This document shows positions 1 through 11,500 of a stretch of DNA of 64,000 nt, piece after piece. Origin of the DNA: Mytilisepta virgata (Eukaryota; Mollusca; Bivalvia; Mytilida; Mytilidae); assembly GCA_028015205.1 (NCBI GenBank), contig CM051516.1:37462230-37526229 (forward strand). Direction: 5' to 3'. The notes beneath the pieces are model-generated. The model had not been told where the DNA came from, did not search any database, and was given only the letters and a program-made list of their open reading frames with translations. Position 1 is the first letter of the stretch. Each line of letters begins with the position of its first letter. Both the position numbers and the translations under genes were made by a program.

Positions 1-352
1 TTATAATTTTGACTGTGGCTGGATACTGAATAATGTCTAGTTATTACAAAAAGCGCAAAGGTCAGCATTGCCTGCTTAGTTATTTTATTACTTTATTATA
101 TTGCTTATAATATATATGTAGATATGAATTTCATAACTGCTGAGGGCATTAGTAAGTGAGGTCAGCATTTGTCTGCTTTGTTAACAGAGTTAAATTTCCA
201 AAGGTCAGCATTTGGCTGCTTTGGTTTCATGTATATTTAGTAACTCTTCTACATGCATTATTACTTCTTTCTTCGGCTTAAGCAACAATTCCGGGTGTGG
301 CGTCTGCCACTTTCTGATTAGTATTGCATACATACATCACAAAGTGGCTTGT

Positions 353-707
353 GGCCGTTTTTAAGTGCCACCCCTTTTTGTCTAGGGATGCACTGTTAAA
401 TCCTTAAGGGAGTGACTTGTGTTTCAGAACTATATTATGTAAAATTATGTAATGATATATCACTCCCTTTTTGTAAATTTTGTATTTTGTTTCTAAATAT
501 GAATTTGGTCATTTCTTTAATAAATGACATTTCTTGGAAACAGTTGTTTATTCAATTATTAACTGAATCCCTCAACAAAAACCGAGCTGAATTGTTGCTT
601 TGCCAAAATCATGAAATGTGGTCTTATGATTATTAGTTCATTTATTATATGGTATCAAATGGGTTGTCGGCGTCCCAATCCCTAAGTTACATGAGGTACA
701 ACATAAA
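353..707 (+). repeat. B-type split direct repeat (inverted copy)
   Basis: This is the reverse complement of the B repeats at 49,322-49,673 and 50,112-50,463. It holds a short open frame of 74 residues (412-636) that is nearly identical in all three B copies. Product and function are unknown. Confidence 0.85.
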
Positions 708-1008
708 ATCAGTTTTGTTTGGTACAAATAAAAACCCTTTATGTTGTCCGAGTGACTTCTTTTTACTTTAATTTATTAATTGAGATTGACCCCTTGTTTA
801 TTATGTAATCAACACTAGGTTATTTTTCGGTCATCTTAATCACGTGTGTGTACACACATTACCCTATTCAGGAGCATCTTACATAGAAAATCAATGTCGT
901 AGTCACCGATCAATCAGAATTAATGATTCGCATCAGATGATTCATTCCGAAAAATTTTTCCGCGGCTAAGGTCAAGTAATTTTTATAGTACAATGTAGTT
1001 GAAAAGTT
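706..1008 (+). repeat. A-type split direct repeat (inverted copy)
   Basis: This is the reverse complement of the 303-bp A repeats at 49,811-50,113 and 56,931-57,233. It overlaps the B repeat by two bases at the shared ATTT core. It carries the 14-bp palindrome TGTGTGTACACACA at 845-858. Confidence 0.85.
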
Positions 1009-1089
1009 ACCCACCATCTCCCCGAACAGTATTGAACCTCCTTCATGATTGTAAATTTTGTTGTTGTTATATGATATAGAGCATGATTT

Positions 1090-1485
1090 TGTGTTCTTCA
1101 TAGATTTACCCCATATCTCAAGACAAATGACAATGGGAAATAACTCTTTTACTGCAATTTGATATTGACTTAATTCTACCGGCCATCTTTTAGCAAACCA
1201 ATAGCTGCCAAAGACGGAAGCAAACCCAATACTACCCGAGGCATCAGAATATAACTGCAAATGATCAGATGATACCCATTTATCTGCAAGAAACATTGAT
1301 CGACCATTAAAAGAATCTATAAATATTTTCCAAGCATTTAAATCATCCCGCGATTCACCATTTAACTGGATGTAATGAAAGGGATTTGTGACCTTTACTG
1401 TAAGATCTATTAAACGTCGTAAAAATGTTCTACCAGGAGGAACAACCAAACAAGCAAAATTTAAAAGTCCAATAATTGACTGCAA
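1090..1485 (-). pseudogene. RNase H fragment of Ngaro-like element
   Basis: The frame matches the thumb/RNase H part of the complete copy. It retains the SDASGSIG block with the first catalytic Asp and the KELFPIV block with the catalytic Glu. It loses the later two acidic residues because it is cut at about position 1,090, after which translation runs into foreign inverted sequence. It is separated from the RT frame by a TAA at 1,492-1,494, where the complete copy has TTA (Leu). Confidence 0.85.
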
Positions 1486-1491
1486 TTCTCT

Positions 1492-2577
1492 TTACTTTAC
1501 TTTTTTCCTTTTATACATAGCTTTCAATGACATTTTCACTTTGTTAATTTTGTCCTGAGGTAGCCTACATTCCATAAGATTAGAATCCACTTCAATCCCG
1601 TATATAGTTATGCATGTGGTTGGTTCCACTGTTTTTTCGTCCTTAATTGGGACCCCCAATTTTTTAGCAAGGGATAGAAAATTATGCAAATCTATATCAC
1701 ACTTAGTGGAATTGCCCGGACCAACAAAAAGGAAGTCATCAATGATATGTGACATACCGGACGCATTATATTTATTTTCCATTATCCACTGAAGTGCACA
1801 AGAAAAGCTTTCGAAAATCTGGCAAGAGCTGCTTGCCCCCATAGCTAAACAACGATCATAATAAAAATAATTGTTCCACGTAAAACCAAGAAGAGGGTAT
1901 TGAGAAGGATGCATACAAATGATGCGAAAAGCATCTTCTATATCACATTTTGCCATTTTTGCATTACGACCAAATTTCTTGACTAATTGTATAACAGTGT
2001 CAATGCCATCATATTTCACCATGGAGTTCTCTGGAGGTATCAACGAATTAACAGATTTACCTTTAGGAAAGGAAAGGTCGTGAATTAAACGAAATTTTCC
2101 AGGAACTGATTTTGGAACAATCCCCAGGGGCGAGCAAACCATATTCTTAAAGGGTGGATGTTCAAAGGGATCGGCTATTCTGTTTTTTAACGATTCTTTT
2201 GCTAATTTGTAATATACAATATTTGGATTTTCTAATGTGGATTTGTGATTTTTGGGAATTCCATTTGTAGAAGGTAACTTACCGTCTGTACCCAACATAA
2301 AACCTACCCGAAAACCAGTAACTAAAAATTTATATGTCTCAAGGTCATATCCTTCCAATTCCTTAGCTAGGACTTCACTTTTTACTGGGGTTGGGAGGTG
2401 TGCCCTGGGTGGCCCGTGAACTTGGTCCGTTGTTAATGGGCATGGAATTACGGGTGCACTTGACTTTGGAGTGAGGGCCTCTACAGGTTTTGCAGATGTG
2501 TTTATAAATGCAATTTTGTCTAGGGCAGCCTTGGAAGGAGTTGAATTTGTGACAGGTTCCATCCCTGTCCTTGCCAT
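1492..2577 (-). pseudogene. Reverse transcriptase ORF of damaged Ngaro-like copy
   Basis: This is a 361-residue frame starting MARTGMEP. RT blocks are visible in order: the finger region, motif A (KCDIEDAF), motif B (AMGASSSCQ) and motif C (HIIDDFLF, with the two catalytic Asp). Unlike the complete copy it has five C's at 1,836-1,840, so the frame through motif B is intact here. A nonsense codon (TAA, 1,492-1,494) then cuts the frame before RNase H. Its first ~200 bases overlap the end of Gag in the +1 frame. Confidence 0.88.
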
Positions 2578-3830
2578 TAAGAAAGGGCTGCTTGTTCATG
2601 TTTTGTTTTTGCAAATATGTCTTCTTTGGGTTTAAGACCTTGTTATAAAGTTCGTCAAGAGGACGTTGCCATGGTAAGACATGAGATTTGCGCAGTAATC
2701 TAAAAGATTGGTCATATGACCTGAAGGCTTGTGCCCCTCTTGTCTCATAAATGTCCCTAATTGTGGACATGTACTTTAACATATGACCAGTTTGGTCAGG
2801 AAACCTCTCAACATAAATAGCAATATAAATGTGAAATGCCTCAATCCAGTCATAGTATGACAGGGGTTGTTTGGATTTAGCCGATTTTGTTGTCATTGTT
2901 AATACATTGGGAGCTAAAGTAACAGTAAAAGGGTCTTCCAAATTTTGAGATGGCAACAATGTTGCTAGATCAATAAAGTCATTGGCCCAAATTTTTTCCC
3001 GAATTTTCTGTGGTATATGAGCACCAAGTGGGATACCCCCTACCAAATCAATGATAGGACCGTGGCATAGCTCTCTACCTGAATTGTTGACTGTGGCTGG
3101 AGTATTTGAATCAGTATTTAAAATTGTATCCAATAAATTATGAATAGAATTACATGTAGTAGAAACGTGTTCAGATAACTGTGGCTGGTGAGATGTCCTA
3201 TTGGAAGTTGGCTGGTAATGTCATGAACTTGTGGTACATGCTGGTGTCTCAGGCAGTTGTAATCCAGTGTTTTGTACGCGCGGTGCAGACGGAGTTGTAA
3301 TTTGATGATGTTGTGTAGTAAATGAAGCTGGAATTGGTTGTGGCTGTTGAAGATTTAATGCTCCCGGATTTTGTTGCAAAGATGCAGACTGATTCAGAAA
3401 TGGCACGGACAGTAACGGTGGCAACAGTTGTGCATTTGTCAGGTTGACGGAATTTTGACCATGTATGGAATTTTGCCTAGAAGGCATTTGTATTTCAGTA
3501 CTATTGTTCTGACTGGTCGACTGTACGTTTGTTTCTACGGGATTCCTCGCACAGGTATCATCATTTGAATTCGTTTGTCTTAAAATTGCACTTGCCAATA
3601 AGTCATAGTTTATGTTCGGTATTGAAGGATTACATGCAGCACTGGTGAAACTTTGAGTGTTATTGTCAGGTAAAATATGGGAACTGCATGTGGTTTCAGG
3701 TAAACTATTAGAAGCAGTTTCAGCTGCACGCTGTGGTCTTCTGAATGTCGAATTGGTTCGACGTTTGGGTCGAGCAGAGTTTGCAGTGGTATTAGGAGGG
3801 TCTACTTGTGTACGTCCTTTTCTTTTTTTT
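2375..3830 (-). pseudogene. Gag-like ORF, truncated at the N terminus and interrupted by a nonsense codon
   Basis: The frame is collinear with the 485-residue Gag at 53,785-55,242. The start codon and about the first ten codons are gone, because the sequence jumps into A1 at about 3,830. A TGA at 3,221-3,223 replaces a GGA (Gly) codon of the other copy. The downstream part keeps the whole conserved C-terminal half, including both Cys/His zinc-finger motifs (C-x8-C-x4-C-x3-H and C-x2-C-x3-H-x4-C). Only nucleic-acid packaging by analogy to other Gags can be suggested. Confidence 0.85.
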
Positions 3831-3835
3831 TTTCC

Positions 3836-4132
3836 AACTTTTCAACTACATTGTACTGTAAAAATTACTTGACCTTAGCCGTGGAAAAATTTTTCGGAAT
3901 GAATCATCTGATGCGAATCATTAATTCTGATTGGTCGGTCACTACGACATTGATTTTCTATCTAAGATGCTCCTGAATAGCGTAATGTGTGTACACACAC
4001 GTGATTAAGATGACCGAAAAATAACCTAGTGTTGATTACATAATAAACAAGGGGTCAATTAATAAATTAAAGTAAAAAGAAGTCACTCGGACAACATAAA
4101 GGGTTTTTATTTGTACCAAACAAAACTGATTT
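3836..4132 (-). repeat. A1-type terminal repeat of the damaged copy
   Basis: This 297-bp copy of the A repeat ends at the same base (ACTGATTT) as the A1 end of the complete element at 57,233. It lacks six bases present in the other copies. It holds the TGTGTGTACACACA palindrome at 3,986-3,999. The sequence beyond 4,132 is unrelated to the flank of the complete element, so this is a real element boundary. Confidence 0.85.
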
Positions 4133-5315
4133 TTTTATTTTTATGTTATGACAGGAAGTTAGTATACTTTGCACATGGGAAAGATTTTCAAGGTTGTGCT
4201 AGTGGAATATTATTAATTTTATTTTACTTGATGAAAATGCACTATGAATTACATGTAATTGTGGTCTTGGACCATCAACAAGGTGACCCATAGCGAAAAT
4301 GGTAAAATTCGTTATTTAGAAAGAGGAGTCGAAATGGGCTCGTTTTATTTGTTAAACCAATTAAGCCTTTCACCGTTGCTAATTGAATATTGCCGCAGTA
4401 TTATGCAAAATAGAAAAATACTCCAATAAAGCGTTTAATGATATTTTGTCATGGACATCAATTGGAATAGAGTTTTCTGAAAGGCCAATATAAATCTAAA
4501 GTCTTCATGTCTTTTAGCGCAGGTTTTATCTACTTAACATTACGTAGTTCTTATCTTATATTGCAAAGTTTTAAATTATCTATGGTATCTTCGTGTTTCG
4601 AATAAGTAAGTATTTATTCAAATTTGTAATGCCATTGAAATATGCTGATGAATATCTCTATTTAAACTAGCTCATGAACAAGAGGAATATCCTGGTGATG
4701 TTGCCGTTGCAGTTTATTTTAAGATATTGCATTGCAATGTTGACCTTCGATGACCGTTTAATGATGAAAGTATCATTTTAAATAATAATGAAATGATTTA
4801 CATGCGAATTATACACTTGGATATTTCGTCGGAGCTAGAAACATTATGTGGAATTCTGAAATTTTTTGGTAATTTCAATTCTGAGTTTCACTCGATACCC
4901 GTGTCTTATATGCATATGTCGTCCAATGATGTCTCTGCAGTATTGTTGGGTCAAACAGGGACATAACTATAATTTAAAAAAGTTAAAAGAAAAGTGACTG
5001 TTAGAGAAAACAAAAATCCGGTAGGGGGTATTTGTAATTGTGCCGATTGCCCTTTCAAAAAAACTGAGCCTGTTCACGACCAGAAATTACAAAAAACCTA
5101 CCATGTTCATGACATACAATAATTAACAAGTACTATCTTTAAAAAAGATATTCGACGTCGTTGGAATTGATGGGTTTTTTATGTTTAGTGTATTGTGTTT
5201 TATCTTGTGCTAAACATTTATTCTATATCTGTACAAAGAGAATTTCGGTGTGCTTTTGGAGAAATTTTTTCGTCTCCTTTCTTGTCTAGCTTGTTTTAAT
5301 GTTTACACAACAAAG
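4133..5315. other. Intergenic, no gene seen
   Basis: This is AT-rich sequence. Short open frames are present, but none shows splice context, a domain or similarity to other parts of the window. Confidence 0.5.
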
Positions 5316-6185
5316 AAAGCGTATGGCAAGCCGTTTTACTATTTATTCTTACTTCAAGATATCTCATATAATATATAAGATATCTTATATAATCTAGTTT
5401 TTATAAGATATCTTATAAACTTTATAAGATATCTTCTAAAGTTTATAAGATATCTTATAAAGTATATAAGATATCTCATAAAGTATATAAGATATCTTAT
5501 AAATATTTTTTATATAAGATATCTTATATACTTTATAAGATATCTCATATAATTTATAAGATATCTTATAAACTATATAAGATATCTTATAAACTTTATG
5601 AGATATCTTATAAACTATATAAGATATCTTATAAACTTTAGAAGATATCTTATAAAGTATATAAGATATCTTATAAACTTTAGAAGATATCTTATAAAGT
5701 ATATAAGATATCTTATAAAGTATATAAGATATCTCATATAATATATAAGATATCATATAATATATAAGATATCTTATATAATCTAGTTTTTATAAGATAT
5801 CTTATTAACTTTATAAGATATCTTATATACTTTATAAGATATCTTCTAAAGTTTATAAGATATCTTATAAAGTATATAAGATATCTCATAAAGTATATAA
5901 GATAGCTCATAAAGTATATAAGATATCTTATAAAGTTTATAAGATATCTTATAAATATTTTTTATATAAGATATCTTATATAGTTTATAAGATATCTCAT
6001 ATAATTTATAAGATATCTTATATAGTTTATAAGATATCTCATATGATATATAAGATATAAAGAAAATTATATGAGATATCTTATAAACTATATAAGATAT
6101 CTTATAAACTATATGAGATATCTTATAAACTTTATTAGATATCTTGATGTTAGAATAAATAGTAAAACGGCTTGCCATAAAAGCG
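5316..6185. mobile_element. Non-autonomous TIR element filled with a palindromic AT satellite
   Basis: Terminal inverted repeats start TATGGCAAGCCGTTTTACTA at 5,322 and mirror it at 6,179. They match over about 45 bp with two or three differences. The element is 858 bp and is flanked on both sides by AAAGCG (5,316-5,321 and 6,180-6,185), a likely 6-bp target-site duplication. There is no transposase. The interior is a satellite array. The superfamily cannot be assigned from the TIR alone. Confidence 0.75.
5360..6150. repeat. 21-bp palindromic satellite array (TATAAGATATCTTATA core)
   Basis: Roughly 35 units of about 21 bp are centred on the self-complementary core AAGATATCTT (an EcoRV site in most units). 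Two half-arrays are recognisable because the phrase ATCTAGTTTTTATAAGATAT recurs at about 5,391 and 5,781 with the same downstream order of variants, which indicates a higher-order duplication of about 390 bp. Because the period is a multiple of three, it produces long meaningless open frames on both strands. Confidence 0.9.
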
Positions 6186-8449
6186 CGCGAAAATACAGCG
6201 TGGGGGAAGTAAAAGTTGCGTTCGGAACTTGTCCTGATATAATTGCCTTTATGTCATTGTATAACTCATTTCAAATTTCTCATACATTTCTTTTACCATT
6301 GAAAACATATTTCTTTATGATAGAACAACAGTATATTCATTTATTTTTTTTTAATTATCTAACAGTAGACATATTAAAAGAGATATGTAACATTTATAGA
6401 ATAATATCGAACGCAGGAAAACAAGCAATTTACATCCAATCAAAATGTTTAGACTGATTTAGTGCCAATACGTTGCCATGGGAAGGCGTTCTTCCGTTCA
6501 CGTGGCAGAAAACCAAATATAGACGACTCCGTCGAAAAAAAACATGCTCTGTATCAGGCAAAATGCAAGAATTTATAACAATTGCACCTACAGATTACAT
6601 AATTAACTAAAATAATAAAGATACTCCTAAGAAATTATGATCCTGTTCTAGATAAATGTACAGAAATTCTTACCATGTTCTAGACAGCAAGATCGCAAAT
6701 ACACGATCTTTTACTGTGGCACACTTATACTGTCATATGTATTGGGAATACATGTACCCCCATCCTCGGCCACAAATTCACTTCTTGTCGTAAGTAGAAT
6801 TTGTGGAATTCTGAAGTTCTTCTAAGAGTATTGACGATACGAAATGAAGAGGTAATCTAAACTTTCGTATCCCATGAGAAAAATACGGAAAAGTAACGTG
6901 ATTATTACAAAATTTCAGAAAACAAACAGAAAAACTATACAACAAAACGAACTAATAGTAACAACTTAAAAAACTTTGAACACATAGTTAATTTATCTAT
7001 TCATGCGAACCATTCTTGTCTGGATAAAAACAAAATTTCTGCATGTATATTAGGCTATATGCATGCCGTCAAAATGTCATGCCGACAATATAGAAGTACA
7101 TTTCATATTATGCCCGACATTGATTAAATGTCGACTGTTGATTGTTAAAAACCAATGCCCCCGTCTAGTTGTTAAGGACCCTGGTTACCACATTAAAATG
7201 TCTTATTTGTGTTCTCTTTGCTTTAGTACACATATTTTTTCTACATGTTAACATTATTTTGCTGAAGACAGAGGAGACAAGTTGCTTTCCAATGACATCA
7301 AATCGATTATAACGTAAAACGTACCATTTCGCGGAAAATGGAAATAACGCCGTACGACACATTTTGTTATAAAAATTAAAGACACAAAAATTAGTTTAAC
7401 AATATAATGACAATTTATGACCAAACAGTTTGTCGGTGAAAGTTCGAAAATATAAAATTTACGAAAAATACTCTTTTTAAACAGTCCCAAATGAAAATGC
7501 ACAATTTACACAAATTAGCACTATCACAATATTTTGGATTTTTGTTTCGATTTCCGGAATTTTAATGCAACAAAAATGATACTTATATAAAAAATTACTG
7601 TGATTTCAGTTATTTTCGTTGACATCAATTTTCGTGGTTTAGAGAAAAATAACATATTCATTAGTTCTTTATATCGTGGATTTCAAATTTCTAATAAAAA
7701 ATATTAAATAAAATAAAATAAAAATACAACATTTAGTATTAGTGAAAAGCGTTCAAAATCGATATAATATATAACACGTTTGTATTATGCAACATATTTG
7801 AAGTGTAATCAGCAAGACGCTTCATCAAAACATAATATTGCAACAACGATGTTTGCTACCCAAGCTACAAACAAAGTCAAATATATTACTAATTCAAATA
7901 ATTTATTGAGTAATCAAAACGTTATAAATATCGTAGAAAATCTTACCTTTCACGAACACTTTACTAGGAAATCGTTCCTTACCCAAAGTGACGAACTGTT
8001 AAAAAAAAAAACATAAAGAGTACATTGTTTGAAGTACAAAATGTATTTCTATATTTTGATTAAATATCTAAGCTCATATTCCATCCTGCTTAGCAAAAAT
8101 AGAATTTCCACCTTTACAACATGGTCATTCAAACTACCTCTTCCGTTTGAATATACAGGTCAAACGAGGATCTAGCATTCTGGGCAACGACTCAGAACAT
8201 TTTGATATTTCTTCATAATAAAAAGATTTTTTAGATTTTTAGATACGTGGACGACGAAATCTACGAAAATTGATGTACCACCAATAAAAAGTGTTTCACA
8301 ATAACTGTCTTGATAATCATAATATTATTCAAGTTTTTTTTAAATAAATACTTACAAAATTAAAGTTTTAAGCATGTTAAGTATTAACAAAAAATAATCA
8401 CCTTGAACATTTTAATTAACTTTTAATGGTAACAATGTAATCTACAGAC
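6186..8449. other. Upstream region of the main gene, no gene seen
   Basis: AT-rich, with no recognisable domain or repeat family. The promoter of the gene starting at 8,450 should lie near its right end, but I see no convincing core promoter motif. A possible 3' splice site (CTACAG, ending at 8,448) just before the ATG leaves open a 5'-untranslated exon upstream. Confidence 0.4.
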
Positions 8450-8513
8450 ATGGATGAGTATTGGTTTCTAAGAATGATGTTGACATTAGAGTTATGCTTT
8501 ACCCTTTCATTCG
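8450..8513 (+). CDS. Exon 1: signal peptide
   Basis: ATG in good context (GACATGG) is followed by 21 codons and one extra base, then the donor G|GTAAGT. The product has a short N-region with Arg8 and a hydrophobic stretch MMLTLELCFTLSF, typical of a signal peptide. Cleavage is expected near the exon end, just before the first three-finger domain. Met9 is an alternative start. The exon ends in phase 1. Confidence 0.8.
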
Positions 8514-11500
8514 GTAAGTATTTTGCATCATTTAAATGTTTAAGAGGACAAACTAAAGACAACTGCTTAACGTTTTCATATATATCGACAAAAGAATACC
8601 AAAAACAAAATAAAAGAAAAGTTCTTGAAATCAAAAATCACAAATGTGAACGATAACATGGACTCCAAAAGCAAGAAAGCAAAACTTATCAAACCAAGCG
8701 TAAATTCTAAATAGAGAACAACCAAAAATATAAACACATAAAGCACAAACAGTGTGACATCAGTTGCTTTGAAAGGTTAAGTATGTCCTGTTCTGTTGAG
8801 GACATCCACCAAATTGCAAGTAATGATTTCTAGGAAGCGTGATCGGTTTCCTCCTGATTCTCTCACTTTTAATCCCTTATATATATGATATAAATACATA
8901 CTAATTAGGGTATGTTGTCATAGTACTAATAGTTTATTTCTGATAAAGATTACCTGCAATTTACTAGTAATACTAGATAATCATAAGTCTTCAAGTGTTA
9001 AATCTTAAAATGAAATTTAAATTAAATGAACATTTTGCCATTATGGGCTTGTTAAAGCCAAAATTTACGTAATTCAAAATAAATATGCACCTTTTAACTA
9101 AAAAATCATTAAAATCGAGTATGACAAATACGCAAGTTTAACGACTTTAGTTCATACAGAACAAGTTAGGCAAAGACTGTTTTATTTTAGGAGGTCATAT
9201 AACTGGGTTTGCATATTAATTATGGTGCTGACATTTCGTGTAACTGATATGAGTACAAGTTCTTTATATCATTTCATTGAAACTTGAACAGAATCTTCAG
9301 TACAAGTGGAATTGTGCATACCCTATTTTATTTGTAATCAGAAAGATTTTTGGGGTGTCCAACGCACAAACATGCACTTTGCCATGTTTTCATAATATGT
9401 CAGTGTAAGCATGCACCGCCCACAACTACTCCTTAAGCAGTGGATGGATTTTTGGGAATCTTTAGTGTACATTGCCATTGTGCACGTTCTATTTTGTTTT
9501 TTATCAGAATGATTTTTGGGTTCACATAGCAAAACATCGTAATACATTTCTTGATATTATTGTGGCCATAGCGGGATGTATACATTTTGTTGAAGAATGC
9601 AAATTATTATGACTCTCTCATCATATCAGTATTTACAATATTTGAAATAAAGTGTATAGCTGACCGTCCCACAATACAGGTATTAAATGAAATTTTAGTC
9701 GTTTCAATAGAACAGGCTATAGTATTACATGGTCACTGATTCCTTTGAAGTTTTTGTTTATGTAACACTTGGTTAATGTGGGTAATTAAAAGTGGGAGAA
9801 TCAGGATTAATCCAGTGTGATCATAGCTTCGGAAACTTAAAAAACAATGTTTAAATATTAAAAAACTTTAGGACAAATGTATCCAGATTATATACATGTC
9901 CTTACAGGTTTGACATGTTTAGATTGCCAAGACATAAGTCATCCTAGATTCTGTCAACATGTGAAACAATGTAATGCTGGTGAGGTAAGACTTTTAAATA
10001 AAACAAGTGCAATAACAAAATATTGGACTGACAAAAACGGTGTCATCCTGGTTTGCCAACATTTAATTAAATGTTTAAATAAACAAAGGTGTTTTTGTTG
10101 TTTTAGTAATTAAAGTTTTTATCTTATTTGTATGTATGTGTATAATTTTAACCTGCATTTACCTGTAAAATATCAGCTTAAAAGAAGTACAAAGGCAAAT
10201 ATATCCTTACTACAAAAAAGATAGATTTACAAAAAATAAGCAGCAGGAGGAGGAGCGCGCCAACCAAAAAGACGAAAATACAGACAGATAGACACTCGAC
10301 TTCATGCACTGAAAGACAGATATCAGCAGATATCACCACTTGATCGAATACGCAGACGCAACATTTCATCTTCTCCATATTGACTGAGTGAGGAAACAAT
10401 GAAAAATGAGTTATGAACAGTGCCTCAAATACTAATATTAAAATAAAGTGTCTCTGTTATAATTTTATGCAAAGTATTATCCATTGCACATGTATGTTAA
10501 AAATGTTTGTTATGTTATTCTGATGTAAAATAATCTAGTCAAACTGATGTTAGATTATTGAATTATAACATTGTTTTATTTCTTTTTCACAAAATTTTCT
10601 CTCAACATTTAAAGTTACATCTGTATATTCTTAGGCTAAATTAAAAATATATATCATTTGCTATAATACATTGGGTCATTCACTATATGCAAAAACATAG
10701 AATCATAGCATACAAATCTTGAACAGACTATAGTTTACCTTGTTCATTGTTTAACTGTTTACTATATACCCTAATTAAATGTTGGCAATTAAACCTAAAT
10801 ACATCATGTATGTAGGATAGTTAAAATCCTGTTTATGTTGACTTTGCCCGAGGGACTTGATACTCCATTTCTAATCTATAATGTAATTATAAAATGGGTA
10901 GCTACATCATGTCATAATAATGTCATTTGTTGAGGAGTTTGATGTTTTATACAGAAATACAGACCAACCTTAGCGAAAAAATTTTTTTTTATGCCAATCA
11001 GATCTATTTTTTTGTTTATGTTATATCACTGGTAACAAATAATAAGCTATTTTTATTTAAACTCATCACATTTTGTGTTAGGTTTGTGGTATCAAACGAG
11101 TGAGTGACGCATATGGTGATTCCACTTTCAGCCTTGATTGTTTGAAGCTTTTGGTAAGAATTAACTTATTGTCACTGTTCACACATTATATCAAATATAT
11201 ATTAACCTGGCGCTTAAAAAAGATATTGAAGATTCCCACTAAACACCTATCAACAACAAATTGGATAACAGGAAAGGTAAAACAATGACATACCAATCCA
11301 TCAACACAACCAAAAAGATAAAAATCCGGACAAAAATATCATAAAAGAACACAGAGCATAAACAAAAACAAAAGAAACAAACACTGAATAGTGGTGGAGT
11401 TAAAGCGGTTTATTGGTACTTGAACCCTCCGTTATCTATCCCGGCACTCTGGTTTAAATAAGTAAAGTCAAGAAATACCAAAGGGATATTCGAATGAGAG

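Larger units (their letters stand above)
1..1089 (+). mobile_element. 3' end of a Ngaro-like retrotransposon, inverted relative to the neighbouring copy
   Basis: Bases 1-707 are the reverse complement of 50,112-50,815 in the complete element further right, and 706-1,089 is the reverse complement of the A2 repeat plus part of the spacer there (about 49,731-50,113). The piece holds the 3' untranslated end with three copies of the short GTCAGCAT...CTGC motif, one B repeat and one A repeat. It reads in + orientation and runs off the left edge of the window. At about 1,087-1,090 it is fused, over a short T run, to RNase H sequence of an element in the opposite orientation. Confidence 0.85.
1090..4132 (-). 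mobile_element. Damaged 5' part of a Ngaro-like retrotransposon
   Basis: Read on the - strand, this copy runs from an A1 repeat (4,132-3,836) through Gag, RT and the start of RNase H. It is very similar to 52,502-57,233 of the complete element. It differs in three ways: about 1.7 kb is missing between Gag codon ~10 and A1, which removes the SGNH ORF, the probable intron and the Gag start; there are two nonsense codons; and it breaks off inside RNase H at an inverted junction. The recombinase region is absent from this orientation. It cannot be autonomous. Confidence 0.88.

Noticed and set aside
5360..6150. CRISPR-like regular array
   Set aside because: There are no unique spacers, the unit is a continuous palindromic satellite, and the DNA is eukaryotic.
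5436..6178. Long open frames with repeated ISYILYK-type peptides on both strands
   Set aside because: They are the translation of a 21-bp satellite whose period is a multiple of three; there is no start context, codon bias or homology.
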